This document shows positions 1 to 7,463 of a DNA stretch of 9,722 nt, piece by piece. The position numbers were made by a program, and so were the translations under genes. How positions within the stretch are numbered: position 1 is the first letter of the stretch; each line of letters opens with the position of its first letter. This stretch comes from Fidelibacterota bacterium (GTDB taxonomy: Bacteria > Fidelibacterota > Marinisomatia > SCGC-AAA003-L08 > D37C17). Below the pieces are notes generated by a model. It was not told the origin of the DNA, made no database searches, and saw only the letters and a program-made list of their open reading frames with translations. The DNA lies in the NCBI GenBank assembly GCA_002705605.1, contig PAJD01000006.1:234260-243981 (forward strand), given 5' to 3'.

Positions 1-2
1 TA

Positions 3-92
3 GCTGCAGGAGCAACCGTTAAAAATTTAAGTGGAAGTGAAATTGAAGATAAAATTCTAAATAAATTAAAAAGGAAAATAGATGTCAATTAA
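3..92 (+). CDS. C-terminal end of an unidentified upstream gene (partial)
   Basis: An open frame enters from the left edge and ends at a TAA at 90-92, giving 29 residues that begin [11 protein letters not shown] and end in a lysine-rich, probably helical tail (KLKRKIDVN). The gene's tail overlaps the dcd start by 11 bases, the same geometry seen at two other junctions in this window. This supports it as a genuine upstream member of the same co-directional cluster. The fragment is too short to assign a family. I do not recognise it and give no function. The start lies outside the window. Confidence 0.6.
   Translation, partial: AAGATVKNLSGSEIEDKILNKLKRKIDVN
71..75 (+). promoter_or_regulatory. 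Ribosome binding site of dcd
   Basis: AAGGA lies six bases before the ATG at 82, inside the tail of the preceding gene. It supports that ATG as the dcd start. Confidence 0.6.
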
Positions 93-636
93 ATCAGATA
101 AATGGATAAAAAAAATGTCAACTAATGAAGGAATGATAAAACCATTTGTTGAAAACAATATTAGAAAAGATGTTATTTCATATGGATTATCTTCATATGG
201 TTATGATATTAGAGTTTCTGATGAGTATAAGATTTTTACAAATATTAATAATAGTGTCATTGATCCTAAAAAATTTGATGATAAATCTTTTATAAATTTT
301 AAAGGAGATGTTTGTGTTGTTCCAGCAAATAGCTTTGCTTTGGCTCGAAGTATTGAATATTTTAAAATACCAAGAAATGTTCTTACAATTTGTTTAGGTA
401 AATCAACATATGCTAGGTGCGGAATAATTGTTAATGTAACACCTTTTGAGCCAGAATGGGAGGGTTATGTGACGTTAGAAATTTCTAATACAACTCCTTT
501 ACCTGCAAAAATATATTCAAATGAGGGTTTATGTCAGGTTATATTTTTTGAATCAGATGAAGATTGCAATATTTCATATAAGGATAAATCTGGGAAATAT
601 CAATCACAAACAGGGATAACATTACCAAAGTTATAA
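82..636 (+). CDS. dcd: dCTP deaminase
   Basis: Cytosolic enzyme that deaminates dCTP to dUTP, the precursor supply for dUMP and thymidylate. The 184 residues match the usual monofunctional length (E. coli about 193). Visible landmarks are the N-terminal [27 protein letters not shown] (about 34-52), the motif KSTYARCGI (107-115) with the Ser and Arg of the active site, and [20 protein letters not shown] (119-138), in which Glu133 is the expected catalytic glutamate. The C-terminal lid [12 protein letters not shown] closes the protein. The wording of these blocks resembles proteobacterial Dcd rather than the actinobacterial or archaeal bifunctional forms. The ATG has an AAGGA element at good spacing. 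The stop touches the ispH start with no gap, so translation is probably coupled. No active-site residue appears to be missing. Confidence 0.96.
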   Translation: MSIKSDKWIKKMSTNEGMIKPFVENNIRKDVISYGLSSYGYDIRVSDEYKIFTNINNSVIDPKKFDDKSFINFKGDVCVVPANSFALARSIEYFKIPRNVLTICLGKSTYARCGIIVNVTPFEPEWEGYVTLEISNTTPLPAKIYSNEGLCQVIFFESDEDCNISYKDKSGKYQSQTGITLPKL

Positions 637-1479
637 ATGAAGATTATAATTGCAAAAAATGCTGGTTATTGTTTTGGAGTACGAGATGCTGTTAATATGG
701 CAAATGATATTGCTAAAAAAGAAGGCAATGTTTATATGTTAGGTGATATTGTGCATAATGAAAGAGTTGTTGATGATTTAAATAATGCAGGTGCTAAGGT
801 TGTAAATTCTTTAAAAGATGTACCTGAAAATGGCACGGTTTTATTTAGAGCACATGGTACAAAGAATGATATCTGGGAAGAGGCAGAAAAAATGTCTTTA
901 AGCATTAAAGATGCAACATGCCCCTTAGTACATAAAATTCATGAAGATGTTAGAAATCTTTATAAAGAAGGTAGGAAAATTATTGTTATAGGCGATCATG
1001 GACATGATGAAGTAGTTGCTATAGCTGATCAAGCTAAAAATACTATTGTAATATCAAATCCAGAGGAGGCGCTTGATTTAAAAAGAATTAGAAAAGCAGG
1101 AATTGTATGTCAATCAACCCAGGCAATTGAGAATGTTCAAGAAATTATTAATATATTAATGACAAAAATTTTTGATTTAAGATTTGTAAACACAATATGT
1201 TATCCAACTAAAAGAAATCAAGAGCAAATTAAAGATTTAGCTAAGATTGTTGATATCATGATTATAATTGGATCATTTACGAGCGCTAACTCTAAAAGAT
1301 TAACATCGCTTTCAAAAGATCTAAATAGTAATACATTTCAAGTTACAGGAGAAGAGGATTTGAAAGAAAAATGGTTCGAAAATTGTAGTAGTGTTGGAAT
1401 AAGCGCAGGTGCATCTACTCCAGATTATTTAATTAAAAATATAAAAAATAAAATAAAAAGAATGGGACAGGTAATATGA
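637..1479 (+). CDS. ispH: 4-hydroxy-3-methylbut-2-enyl diphosphate reductase (IspH/LytB)
   Basis: Iron-sulfur enzyme that carries out the last step of the MEP pathway, reducing HMBPP to isopentenyl and dimethylallyl diphosphate. The three cluster cysteines are present: Cys12 ([10 protein letters not shown]), Cys95 (ATCPLVHK) and Cys188 (TICYPT). Substrate-binding residues are also in place: His40 (VHNERVV), His73 (RAHG), His123 and Glu125 (GHDEVV), Thr161 (QSTQ), Ser216/Asn218 (SANSKRL) and Ser260 (SAGASTPD). At 280 residues it is the shorter form seen in Firmicutes and many other phyla, not the longer E. coli form (about 316). No Shine-Dalgarno is visible; the ATG follows the dcd stop directly, so it probably relies on coupling. 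It overlaps pdxS by ATGA. The first enzyme of the same pathway, Dxs, is encoded three genes downstream. Confidence 0.97.
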   Translation: MKIIIAKNAGYCFGVRDAVNMANDIAKKEGNVYMLGDIVHNERVVDDLNNAGAKVVNSLKDVPENGTVLFRAHGTKNDIWEEAEKMSLSIKDATCPLVHKIHEDVRNLYKEGRKIIVIGDHGHDEVVAIADQAKNTIVISNPEEALDLKRIRKAGIVCQSTQAIENVQEIINILMTKIFDLRFVNTICYPTKRNQEQIKDLAKIVDIMIIIGSFTSANSKRLTSLSKDLNSNTFQVTGEEDLKEKWFENCSSVGISAGASTPDYLIKNIKNKIKRMGQVI

Positions 1480-2357
1480 AAAAAAATACTTTTGAATTAA
1501 AAATTGGATTAGCAGAAATGTTAAAAGGTGGAGTTATAATGGACGTTACTAATTCTACACAGGCTAAAATAGCAGAAAATGCCGGTGCTTGTGCTGTAAT
1601 GGCATTAGAAAGAATTCCTTCTGATATCAGGGCAGATGGCGGAGTTTCAAGAATGTCAGATCCAAAAATGATAAAAGAAATACAAAAATGTGTTTCTATA
1701 CCAGTGATGGCAAAATGTAGAATTGGACATTTTGCTGAAGCTCAAGTATTACAAACATTAGAAATTGACTTTATTGATGAAAGTGAAGTTTTAACACCAG
1801 CAGACAATGCTAGCCATATTTATAAACATGATTTTAAAGTTCCATTTGTTTGTGGCGCAAGAAATTTAGGTGAAGCTTTAAGAAGAATCGATGAGGGTGC
1901 TGCAATGATAAGAACAAAGGGAGAAGCAGGTTCTGGGAATATAGTGGAAGCAGTTACACATATGAAAACTATAGTTAGTGAAATTAATCATGCAATATCA
2001 TTATCTGATAAAGATCTTAAATCATACTCAAAAGAAATTAATGCTTCTTATGATATGTTATTATTAACAAAAAAGAAAAAAGGTTTGCCAGTACCTAATT
2101 TTAGTGCAGGAGGGATAGCTACGCCTGCAGATGCCTCGCTTATGATGCAACTTGGCGCAGAATCAGTTTTTGTTGGTTCAGGAATATTTAAATCTAAAGA
2201 TCCAGAAAGTACAGCTAAAGCAATTGTACAAGCTACAACTTTCTATGATGATGCGAATGTTGTTTGTAAGGTTTCAACAGGACTTAAGAAAGCAATGGAT
2301 GGTTTAGATATATCAGAAATTCCAGAGGATCAATTACTTCAAAAAAGAGGATGGTAA
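1476..2357 (+). CDS. pdxS: Pyridoxal 5'-phosphate synthase subunit PdxS
   Basis: Synthase subunit of the DXP-independent vitamin B6 route. It makes PLP from ribose 5-phosphate (or ribulose 5-phosphate), glyceraldehyde 3-phosphate (or DHAP) and ammonia handed over by PdxT. The 293-residue TIM barrel is full length. The catalytic lysines are Lys80 ([11 protein letters not shown]) and Lys148 ([11 protein letters not shown]), and Asp23 sits in GGVIMDVTN. Other family blocks are [20 protein letters not shown] (43-62), [12 protein letters not shown] (99-110) and the phosphate-binding [13 protein letters not shown] and FVGSGIFKS. The C terminus ends RGW, close to the family's usual ending. The start ATG overlaps the ispH stop by four bases and the stop overlaps the pdxT start by one, an arrangement suited to balanced expression of the two subunits. 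Nothing in the sequence suggests loss of function. Confidence 0.98.
   Translation: MKKNTFELKIGLAEMLKGGVIMDVTNSTQAKIAENAGACAVMALERIPSDIRADGGVSRMSDPKMIKEIQKCVSIPVMAKCRIGHFAEAQVLQTLEIDFIDESEVLTPADNASHIYKHDFKVPFVCGARNLGEALRRIDEGAAMIRTKGEAGSGNIVEAVTHMKTIVSEINHAISLSDKDLKSYSKEINASYDMLLLTKKKKGLPVPNFSAGGIATPADASLMMQLGAESVFVGSGIFKSKDPESTAKAIVQATTFYDDANVVCKVSTGLKKAMDGLDISEIPEDQLLQKRGW
2346..2350 (+). promoter_or_regulatory. Ribosome binding site that decides the pdxT start
   Basis: AGAGG lies six bases before the ATG at 2357. It directly abuts the in-frame ATG at 2351, leaving no spacing for initiation there. This favours 2357 as the true start. Confidence 0.55.
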
Positions 2358-2926
2358 TGACGATTGGTGTTTTAGCTCTACAGGGTGATTTTTCTTTGCA
2401 TTCTAAAATATTGGATAGATTAAATGTTAAAAATATTTTAGTTAGAAAAAAAGAAGATTTTGATAATATTAATGGTCTAATTATTCCGGGAGGTGAATCG
2501 ACAGTTTTATCATTATTAATTAAAAAATTTAATTTATTTAATAAAATAAAAAACTTTTCTAAAAGTCATTGTGTTTATGGAACTTGTGCTGGTGCTATCC
2601 TTATGTCTAAAAAATGTGATGATAATAAGATTAATACATTAAGCCTTATAAATATTAAGAGCTTTAGAAATTTTTATGGAAGACAAATAGATTCTTTTAC
2701 TAAAAATATAACTATTAATTTTTTAAAAAAGAAGATTAATGTATCATTTATAAGAGCTCCAAAATTTGATTGTTTATCTAATGATTTAGATATTCTAGGG
2801 AAAGTTGGAGATAATCCTGTTTTAATAAAAAAAGAGAATATGCTTGTATCATCTTTTCATCCAGAATTATCAAATAGTACTGAAGTTCATAAGTATTTTA
2901 TAAATATGGTAAAAAATAATGTTTAA
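2357..2926 (+). CDS. pdxT: Pyridoxal 5'-phosphate synthase glutaminase subunit PdxT
   Basis: Class I glutamine amidotransferase that hydrolyses glutamine and channels ammonia into the PdxS barrel. From the chosen start the protein has 189 residues and opens [12 protein letters not shown], the normal PdxT opening. Landmarks are IPGGEST (43-49), the nucleophile Cys77 in YGTCAGAI, NFYGRQIDSF (105-114, usually NAFGRQ or NAYGRQ), FIRAP (131-135), and the His168/Glu170 pair in SSFHPEL, which completes the catalytic triad. An in-frame ATG six bases earlier (2351) would add Met-Val but has no room for a ribosome binding site. The start forms a TAATG junction with the pdxS stop. The 3' end overlaps dxs by eight bases. 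The middle is lysine- and asparagine-rich, as expected for this base composition. Confidence 0.96.
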   Translation: MTIGVLALQGDFSLHSKILDRLNVKNILVRKKEDFDNINGLIIPGGESTVLSLLIKKFNLFNKIKNFSKSHCVYGTCAGAILMSKKCDDNKINTLSLINIKSFRNFYGRQIDSFTKNITINFLKKKINVSFIRAPKFDCLSNDLDILGKVGDNPVLIKKENMLVSSFHPELSNSTEVHKYFINMVKNNV

Positions 2927-4778
2927 AGTTTTAGATAAAATCAATAATCCTAATGATATTAAAAAATTATCAATAAATGAGCTAAAATTATTGTCAGGAG
3001 ACGTATCTAGCTATATTCATGATATAGTTACTGATAAAGGTGGTCATTATTCATCTCCATTAGGAGCTGTTGATTTGACAATTGCATTACATTATGTGTA
3101 TAATACTCCTATCGATAAATTGATTTGGGATGTAGGGCATCAAGCTTATGCTCATAAAATATTAACTGACAGAAAAAAAGAATTTAAAAGTATTAGACAA
3201 TATGATGGAATTAGTGGTTTTTTAAAAATTGATGAAAGTAAATATGATAGTTTCGGAGCTGGACATGCAAGTACATCGATATCAGCAGGCTTGGGTTTTG
3301 CTCATTCTAGAGATAAGGATAATAAAAACCATCAAGTTGTTTCTGTAATTGGTGATGGTGCTATGACAGGAGGTCTTGCATACGAAGGATTGAATAATTT
3401 GGGATTTCATAAAACACAGCTAACAGTAGTATTAAATGATAACTCTTATTCTATATCAGAAAGTGTTGGGGCACTATCCAAATATTTAACAAGAATTGTT
3501 ACAAATCCAACGTATAATAAATTAAGAAAAGATATATGGAATTTAACGGATAAAATCCCAACAATTTCAAGTCCTATTAAAAAGATTATTAAAAAAACTG
3601 AGGGAAGCTTAAAAGCATATCTTACTCCAGGAATATTGTTTGAAGAACTTGGTCTAAGATATATTGGGCCTATTGATGGGCATGATATAGAAAATATGAT
3701 TAAAGTTTTTGAATCTATAAAAAAAATGAATACTCCAGTACTTCTTCATGTGCATACTAACAAATCTAAAGGCATAAATATTGGTGATAAAGATGCTATT
3801 AAATACTATAGTTTGTCTGGCAAAAACTCAACTATAGTTAAAGATAAAATTACTTATTCAAAATTACTTGGTAAGGGATTATCTATGATTGGCGAGGATT
3901 TTTCCTTTGAATGCGTAACAGCTGCTATGGGTATTGGTACAGGATTAGAAGAATATTATAAAAAATATAAGGATAGATATATTGATGTTGGTATAGCTGA
4001 AGAACACGCACTTACTTATGCGGCTGGACTTTCTGCTGATGGAAAAATGCCTGTTATAGCAATATATTCAACATTTATGCAGCGAGCTTATGATTGTGTT
4101 CTGCATGATTTTGCACTTCAAAATTTACCTGGATTAATTTGTATGGATAGAGCAGGGCTTGTTGGAAATGATGGTCCAACGCATCATGGTGTTTTTGATA
4201 TAAATTTTTTATCATCTATCCCTGGTTTAATATTAACGGCCCCTAAAAATGGTTCAGAATTTTTAAATTTAATTTATACTGCTATAAAAAATAGATTATT
4301 GCTATCAATAAGATATCCGAAAGATTATACAGAAATTAATGATAATCATAATTTTGAAGAGTTGCAAATTGGTAGTTGGGATTATATTCAAAAAAATGAT
4401 TCAAAAATTTGTATTTTAACATTTGGTAGAATGATAGATCATTCTGTTCAAGCTTCAAAAAAATTAACTAGAGATTTTAATATAGAAATAACTATAATTA
4501 ATTGTAGATTTATTAAGCCAATTGATGAGAATATGTTAAAAAAATTAGTTAACAATCACGATACATTTATTACGATAGAAGAAGGTATGTTAAGAGGAGG
4601 TTTTGGTTCATCAATATTGGAGTATTTTTCTAAAAATAATATTAGTAATACTTTGAAAATGATTGGTATTGATGATAATTTTTCTAAACATGGATCTAAT
4701 AGTGAATTGTTTAAAGATGAAGGTTTAGATGTGGATAGTATAGTTAATGTTATTAAAGAAAGTGCTAATGTCAAATAA
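2919..4778 (+). CDS. dxs: 1-deoxy-D-xylulose-5-phosphate synthase
   Basis: Thiamine diphosphate enzyme that condenses pyruvate with glyceraldehyde 3-phosphate to DXP, the entry step of the MEP isoprenoid pathway. It is full length at 619 residues. The N-terminal TPP domain shows GGHYSSPLG with His43, WDVGHQAYAHKIL (70-82), GAGHAS (113-118), the Mg/TPP motif GDGAMTGG (145-152) with NDN (173-175), and YIGPIDGHD (248-256). The transketolase pyrimidine-binding domain has GIAEEHA with catalytic Glu361, YSTFMQRAYD (383-392) and DRAGLVGNDGPTHHG (410-424). A C-terminal transketolase domain follows (RFIKPID, EEGMLRGGFG). The family usually has EQHA where this protein has EEHA. No Shine-Dalgarno is visible and the start overlaps the pdxT stop by eight bases, so coupling is likely. 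Here PLP comes from PdxS/PdxT, so DXP should serve isoprenoids and possibly thiamine rather than vitamin B6. Confidence 0.98.
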   Translation: MFKVLDKINNPNDIKKLSINELKLLSGDVSSYIHDIVTDKGGHYSSPLGAVDLTIALHYVYNTPIDKLIWDVGHQAYAHKILTDRKKEFKSIRQYDGISGFLKIDESKYDSFGAGHASTSISAGLGFAHSRDKDNKNHQVVSVIGDGAMTGGLAYEGLNNLGFHKTQLTVVLNDNSYSISESVGALSKYLTRIVTNPTYNKLRKDIWNLTDKIPTISSPIKKIIKKTEGSLKAYLTPGILFEELGLRYIGPIDGHDIENMIKVFESIKKMNTPVLLHVHTNKSKGINIGDKDAIKYYSLSGKNSTIVKDKITYSKLLGKGLSMIGEDFSFECVTAAMGIGTGLEEYYKKYKDRYIDVGIAEEHALTYAAGLSADGKMPVIAIYSTFMQRAYDCVLHDFALQNLPGLICMDRAGLVGNDGPTHHGVFDINFLSSIPGLILTAPKNGSEFLNLIYTAIKNRLLLSIRYPKDYTEINDNHNFEELQIGSWDYIQKNDSKICILTFGRMIDHSVQASKKLTRDFNIEITIINCRFIKPIDENMLKKLVNNHDTFITIEEGMLRGGFGSSILEYFSKNNISNTLKMIGIDDNFSKHGSNSELFKDEGLDVDSIVNVIKESANVK

Positions 4779-6369
4779 GGATATAAAGAATAAATATAAT
4801 AGTATATCTGGTAAAGAAAATAAAACTTATTACCGACCAGATAATGATAATTCTGAATATAAACAAAGTTTAAATAATCCAGGTGAATATCCATATACAC
4901 GTGGAATACATGACAATATGTACCGTGGTAAATTATGGACGATGCGACAGTTTGCTGGTTTTGGTAAGCCTGAGGAAACTAATAAAAGATTTAAATTTTT
5001 ATTAAAAGAAGGACAAACAGGCTTGTCAGTAGCATTTGATATGCCAACATTAATGGGTTATGATCCTGATCATGATTTTTCATTAGGTGAAGTAGGACAT
5101 TGTGGTGTTTCTATATCTAACTTGAAAGATATGGAGCGACTTTTCGATGGTATTGATTTAACAAAGGTAAGTGTATCAATGACAATTAATGGTCCTGCAA
5201 TAGTAGTTTTTGCATTTTATGTTGCCTTAGCAATAAAAAGGAATAATGATTTAAGTTTATTATATGGAACTTTACAAAATGATATATTGAAAGAATATAT
5301 TGCACAAAAAGAATGGATATACCCTCCCAAGGAGTCTATGAGAATTATAACTGATATGGTTTCTTATTGTAAAGAAAATCTTCCTAATTATAATACGATA
5401 TCAATTAGCGGTTATCATATAAGAGAAGCAGGTTCAACAGCACAGCAAGAATTAGCATTTACTTTAGCTAATGGGTTTACTTATGTTGATTATTGTATAA
5501 ATGCTGGCTTGGATGTTGATGATTTTGCACCAAGATTATCATTTTTCTTTAATGCTCATTCAGATTTTTTTGAAGAAATTGCTAAATATAGAGCTGCAAG
5601 AAAAATTTGGTCTAATATTATGAAAGTTAAATATAAAGCAAAAAATCCTAAATCATTAAAATTACGTTTTCATACACAGACTGCAGGTTGTTCATTGACA
5701 GCTCAACAACCAGAAAACAATATAACTAGAACTTCTTTTCAAGCACTTTCTGCTGTTCTTGGAGGCACTCAATCATTGCATACTAATTCTATGGATGAAA
5801 CTCTTGCATTACCATCGGAAAAAGCTGCTGAAATTGCTTTAAGGACACAGCAAATATTAGCTCATGAAACAGGTGTTGCTAATGTAGCTGATCCACTTGG
5901 TGGTTCTTGGTATATTGAGAAGTTAACACAGAATATGGAAAAAGATGTATTGGATTACTTTCAGAAGATAGATGAACTTGGTGGAGTTATCGAATGTATA
6001 GAATCTGGATATTTACAAAAGGAAATAGCTGATTCATCAGCAATTCTTAATGAAAAAATTGATTTAAAAGAAAGAGTTATTGTAGGAATGAATAAATATG
6101 AAAATAAAGATGAAAAAATTACAATACCAATTCTTAAGATTTCAAAAAAAGTTGAAGATGACCAAGTTGAATTTGTTAAAAAAATAAGATTAGAAAGAAA
6201 TAATGAATTAGTTGGTATAAAACTTAAAAAAATTGAAGAAACATCTAAAACTCATGATAATTTACTTTATCCTATTATTGATGCAGTTTTAGAGTATGCC
6301 ACGTTAGGTGAAATCGTTGAATCAATGAAAAATGTTTTCGGAGACTGGCAGGAGAAATCTATTATATGA
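4768..6369 (+). CDS. icmA: B12-dependent acyl-CoA mutase large subunit, isobutyryl-CoA mutase (IcmA) type
   Basis: Catalytic TIM-barrel subunit of an adenosylcobalamin-dependent mutase; the predicted reaction is isobutyryl-CoA to n-butyryl-CoA. Family blocks are PGEYPYTRGIHDNMY (38-52), LWTMRQFAGF (56-65), GLSVAFDMPT (85-94), GTLQNDILKEYIAQ (167-180), SISGYHIREAGST (212-224), FAPRLSFFF (253-261), LRFHTQTAG (299-307), GGTQSLHTN (332-340) and ADPLGGSWYIE (374-384). With a constant offset of 27 from Propionibacterium MutB, Phe62 replaces Tyr89 and Gln180 replaces Arg207, while Tyr216/His217 match Tyr243/His244. Phe plus Gln is the known IcmA pair; the Arg that holds methylmalonyl-CoA's free carboxylate is absent. 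There is no B12-binding domain and no DxHxxG motif, so a separate small subunit is needed and is not in this window. The 533 residues are near IcmA length. An upstream ATG at 4747 would add seven residues; 4768 is preferred because it gives the 11-base overlap seen elsewhere, though neither start has a clear ribosome binding site. Confidence 0.88.
   Translation: MSNKDIKNKYNSISGKENKTYYRPDNDNSEYKQSLNNPGEYPYTRGIHDNMYRGKLWTMRQFAGFGKPEETNKRFKFLLKEGQTGLSVAFDMPTLMGYDPDHDFSLGEVGHCGVSISNLKDMERLFDGIDLTKVSVSMTINGPAIVVFAFYVALAIKRNNDLSLLYGTLQNDILKEYIAQKEWIYPPKESMRIITDMVSYCKENLPNYNTISISGYHIREAGSTAQQELAFTLANGFTYVDYCINAGLDVDDFAPRLSFFFNAHSDFFEEIAKYRAARKIWSNIMKVKYKAKNPKSLKLRFHTQTAGCSLTAQQPENNITRTSFQALSAVLGGTQSLHTNSMDETLALPSEKAAEIALRTQQILAHETGVANVADPLGGSWYIEKLTQNMEKDVLDYFQKIDELGGVIECIESGYLQKEIADSSAILNEKIDLKERVIVGMNKYENKDEKITIPILKISKKVEDDQVEFVKKIRLERNNELVGIKLKKIEETSKTHDNLLYPIIDAVLEYATLGEIVESMKNVFGDWQEKSII
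6350..6354 (+). promoter_or_regulatory. Ribosome binding site of the carboxylate-amine ligase gene
   Basis: AGGAG lies within the mutase coding sequence, 11 bases before the ATG at 6366. The spacing is long but the element is one of the better matches in the window. Confidence 0.4.
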
Positions 6370-7451
6370 GTAATAACTATACAATTGGAGTTGAAGAAGA
6401 GTATATGCTTTGTGATAATACTGGTGATTTAATTAATAAAGCTAACTTTTTAATGGATAATATCGATGATAATCTGAAAGATAGATTTAGTTACGAGTTA
6501 ATATTATCAGAATTTGAGTCAAATACATCAATTAATGATAATTTATCAGATTGCATGAAAGAAATATCTTTATTAAGAAATACGGTCAAAAATATTGCTT
6601 TAAGTGATAATTTTAGAATTGGTATTAGTGGAACACATCCTACAGCTAGAACAGATAATCAAACTTTTGTTGAAAATGATTCATATAATTGGGTCTCAGA
6701 TGAATTAAAATATTACGCAACAAAAAATATAACATTTTCAATACACGTTCATATTGGTTTAGATGATAAGGATAAATTAATTAAAGTTACTAATACATTA
6801 AGAAGGTGGATTGCACCACTTTTAGCATTGTCAGCAAATTCACCTTTTTTTGAGGGACAAGACACTGGCATGTTATCCTCAAGAACATTCCAGTTTGGTT
6901 TGTTTCCTAGAACAGAAATACCTTCTTTTTTAAAATCTTATAAAGATTATGAAGATTTAATAGATAAATATATAAAGACAGAAACTATTTCAAAGCCTCG
7001 TCAAATATGGTGGAAAATAAGACCTCATTATGAATTCAATACAATTGAATTTAGAGTTTGTGATGTTCAAAGATCATTAAAAAATACTCAAATGATTATA
7101 GGAATAGTTCAATCATTAGTAAGAACAATTGTAAAAAATAATGATTATGATTTTGATTATTGTTATGAGCATTTAACAGATGCGCTTTGGAAAGCGTCAG
7201 CTAAGGATTTTTCGACAAATATCATTGATCCTTATAATAATAAAATTGTTTCAATGAAAGAAATGATAAATACTATGATTTTATATTGCAAGGATTCCCT
7301 TGAATATTTTGGAAATAGTCACATTATTAATACCGTTAATGAAATTTTAAAAAATGGTACTGAAGCTAATATGCAGCTTAGTATTTATAATAAGCATGGT
7401 TTTAAAAAATTAAAAAAATATTTAATGAGTACTGTAGAGTATAATTTATAA
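6366..7451 (+). CDS. ybdK: Carboxylate-amine ligase, YbdK / glutamate-cysteine ligase type 2 family
   Basis: ATP-dependent ligase of the GCS2 family, which joins a carboxylate to an amine; E. coli YbdK has weak glutamate-cysteine ligase activity and its true substrate is unsettled. The 361 residues match the family (about 370). Visible motifs are the N-terminal IGVEEEYML (7-15) with the metal/ATP-binding glutamates, SEFES (48-52), GISGTHP (86-92), SIHVHIG (125-131), LSANSPFFEGQDTGM (155-169), SSRTFQFGLFPRTEIP (171-186) and the strongly conserved WWKIRPHYEFNTIEFRVCDV (215-234). Near the C terminus NGTEANMQL (330-338) stands where many members have an arginine-bearing GxxAxRQ block, so the Arg may be replaced by Met. 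It overlaps the mutase stop by ATGA. The actual substrates cannot be read from the sequence. A role in glutathione-like thiol synthesis is only one possibility, and no glutathione synthetase is present here. Confidence 0.9.
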   Translation: MSNNYTIGVEEEYMLCDNTGDLINKANFLMDNIDDNLKDRFSYELILSEFESNTSINDNLSDCMKEISLLRNTVKNIALSDNFRIGISGTHPTARTDNQTFVENDSYNWVSDELKYYATKNITFSIHVHIGLDDKDKLIKVTNTLRRWIAPLLALSANSPFFEGQDTGMLSSRTFQFGLFPRTEIPSFLKSYKDYEDLIDKYIKTETISKPRQIWWKIRPHYEFNTIEFRVCDVQRSLKNTQMIIGIVQSLVRTIVKNNDYDFDYCYEHLTDALWKASAKDFSTNIIDPYNNKIVSMKEMINTMILYCKDSLEYFGNSHIINTVNEILKNGTEANMQLSIYNKHGFKKLKKYLMSTVEYNL

Positions 7452-7452
7452 A

Positions 7453-7458
7453 AAGGAG
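7453..7458 (+). promoter_or_regulatory. Strong ribosome binding site of the GAPDH-like gene
   Basis: AAGGAG sits five bases before the ATG at 7464, in the only real intergenic gap of the window (12 bases). It is the best Shine-Dalgarno match seen here and fixes the start. It suggests higher or independent translation of this gene relative to its overlapped neighbours. Confidence 0.75.
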
Positions 7459-7463
7459 ATTAG

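Noticed and set aside
2351..2356. Upstream ATG for pdxT (adds Met-Val)
   Set aside because: The only Shine-Dalgarno-like element directly abuts it, leaving no spacing, while the ATG at 2357 has six bases and gives the standard PdxT N terminus.
4747..4767. Upstream ATG for the mutase gene (adds MLLKKVL)
   Set aside because: It gives a longer overlap with dxs (32 bases) and has no ribosome binding site. The ATG at 4768 matches the 11-base overlap pattern, though the choice is not certain.
2919..4778. Dxs as part of the vitamin B6 pathway because it neighbours pdxS and pdxT
   Set aside because: PdxS/PdxT make PLP without DXP, so the adjacency does not imply that Dxs feeds PLP synthesis here.
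4556..4900. Minus-strand open frame of 114 codons across the dxs/mutase junction
   Set aside because: It lies antisense to two strongly supported genes, encodes a low-complexity Tyr/Leu/Ile-rich protein typical of antisense AT-rich DNA, and has no recognisable family.
4768..6369. Annotation as methylmalonyl-CoA mutase
   Set aside because: The Tyr and Arg that bind the methylmalonyl carboxylate are replaced by Phe62 and Gln180, and the surrounding blocks match IcmA better.
7449..7463. Promoter or terminator in the 12-base gap before the GAPDH-like gene
   Set aside because: The gap is almost entirely ribosome binding site, has no stem-loop, and is too short for a promoter; upstream -10-like strings are uninformative in such AT-rich DNA.
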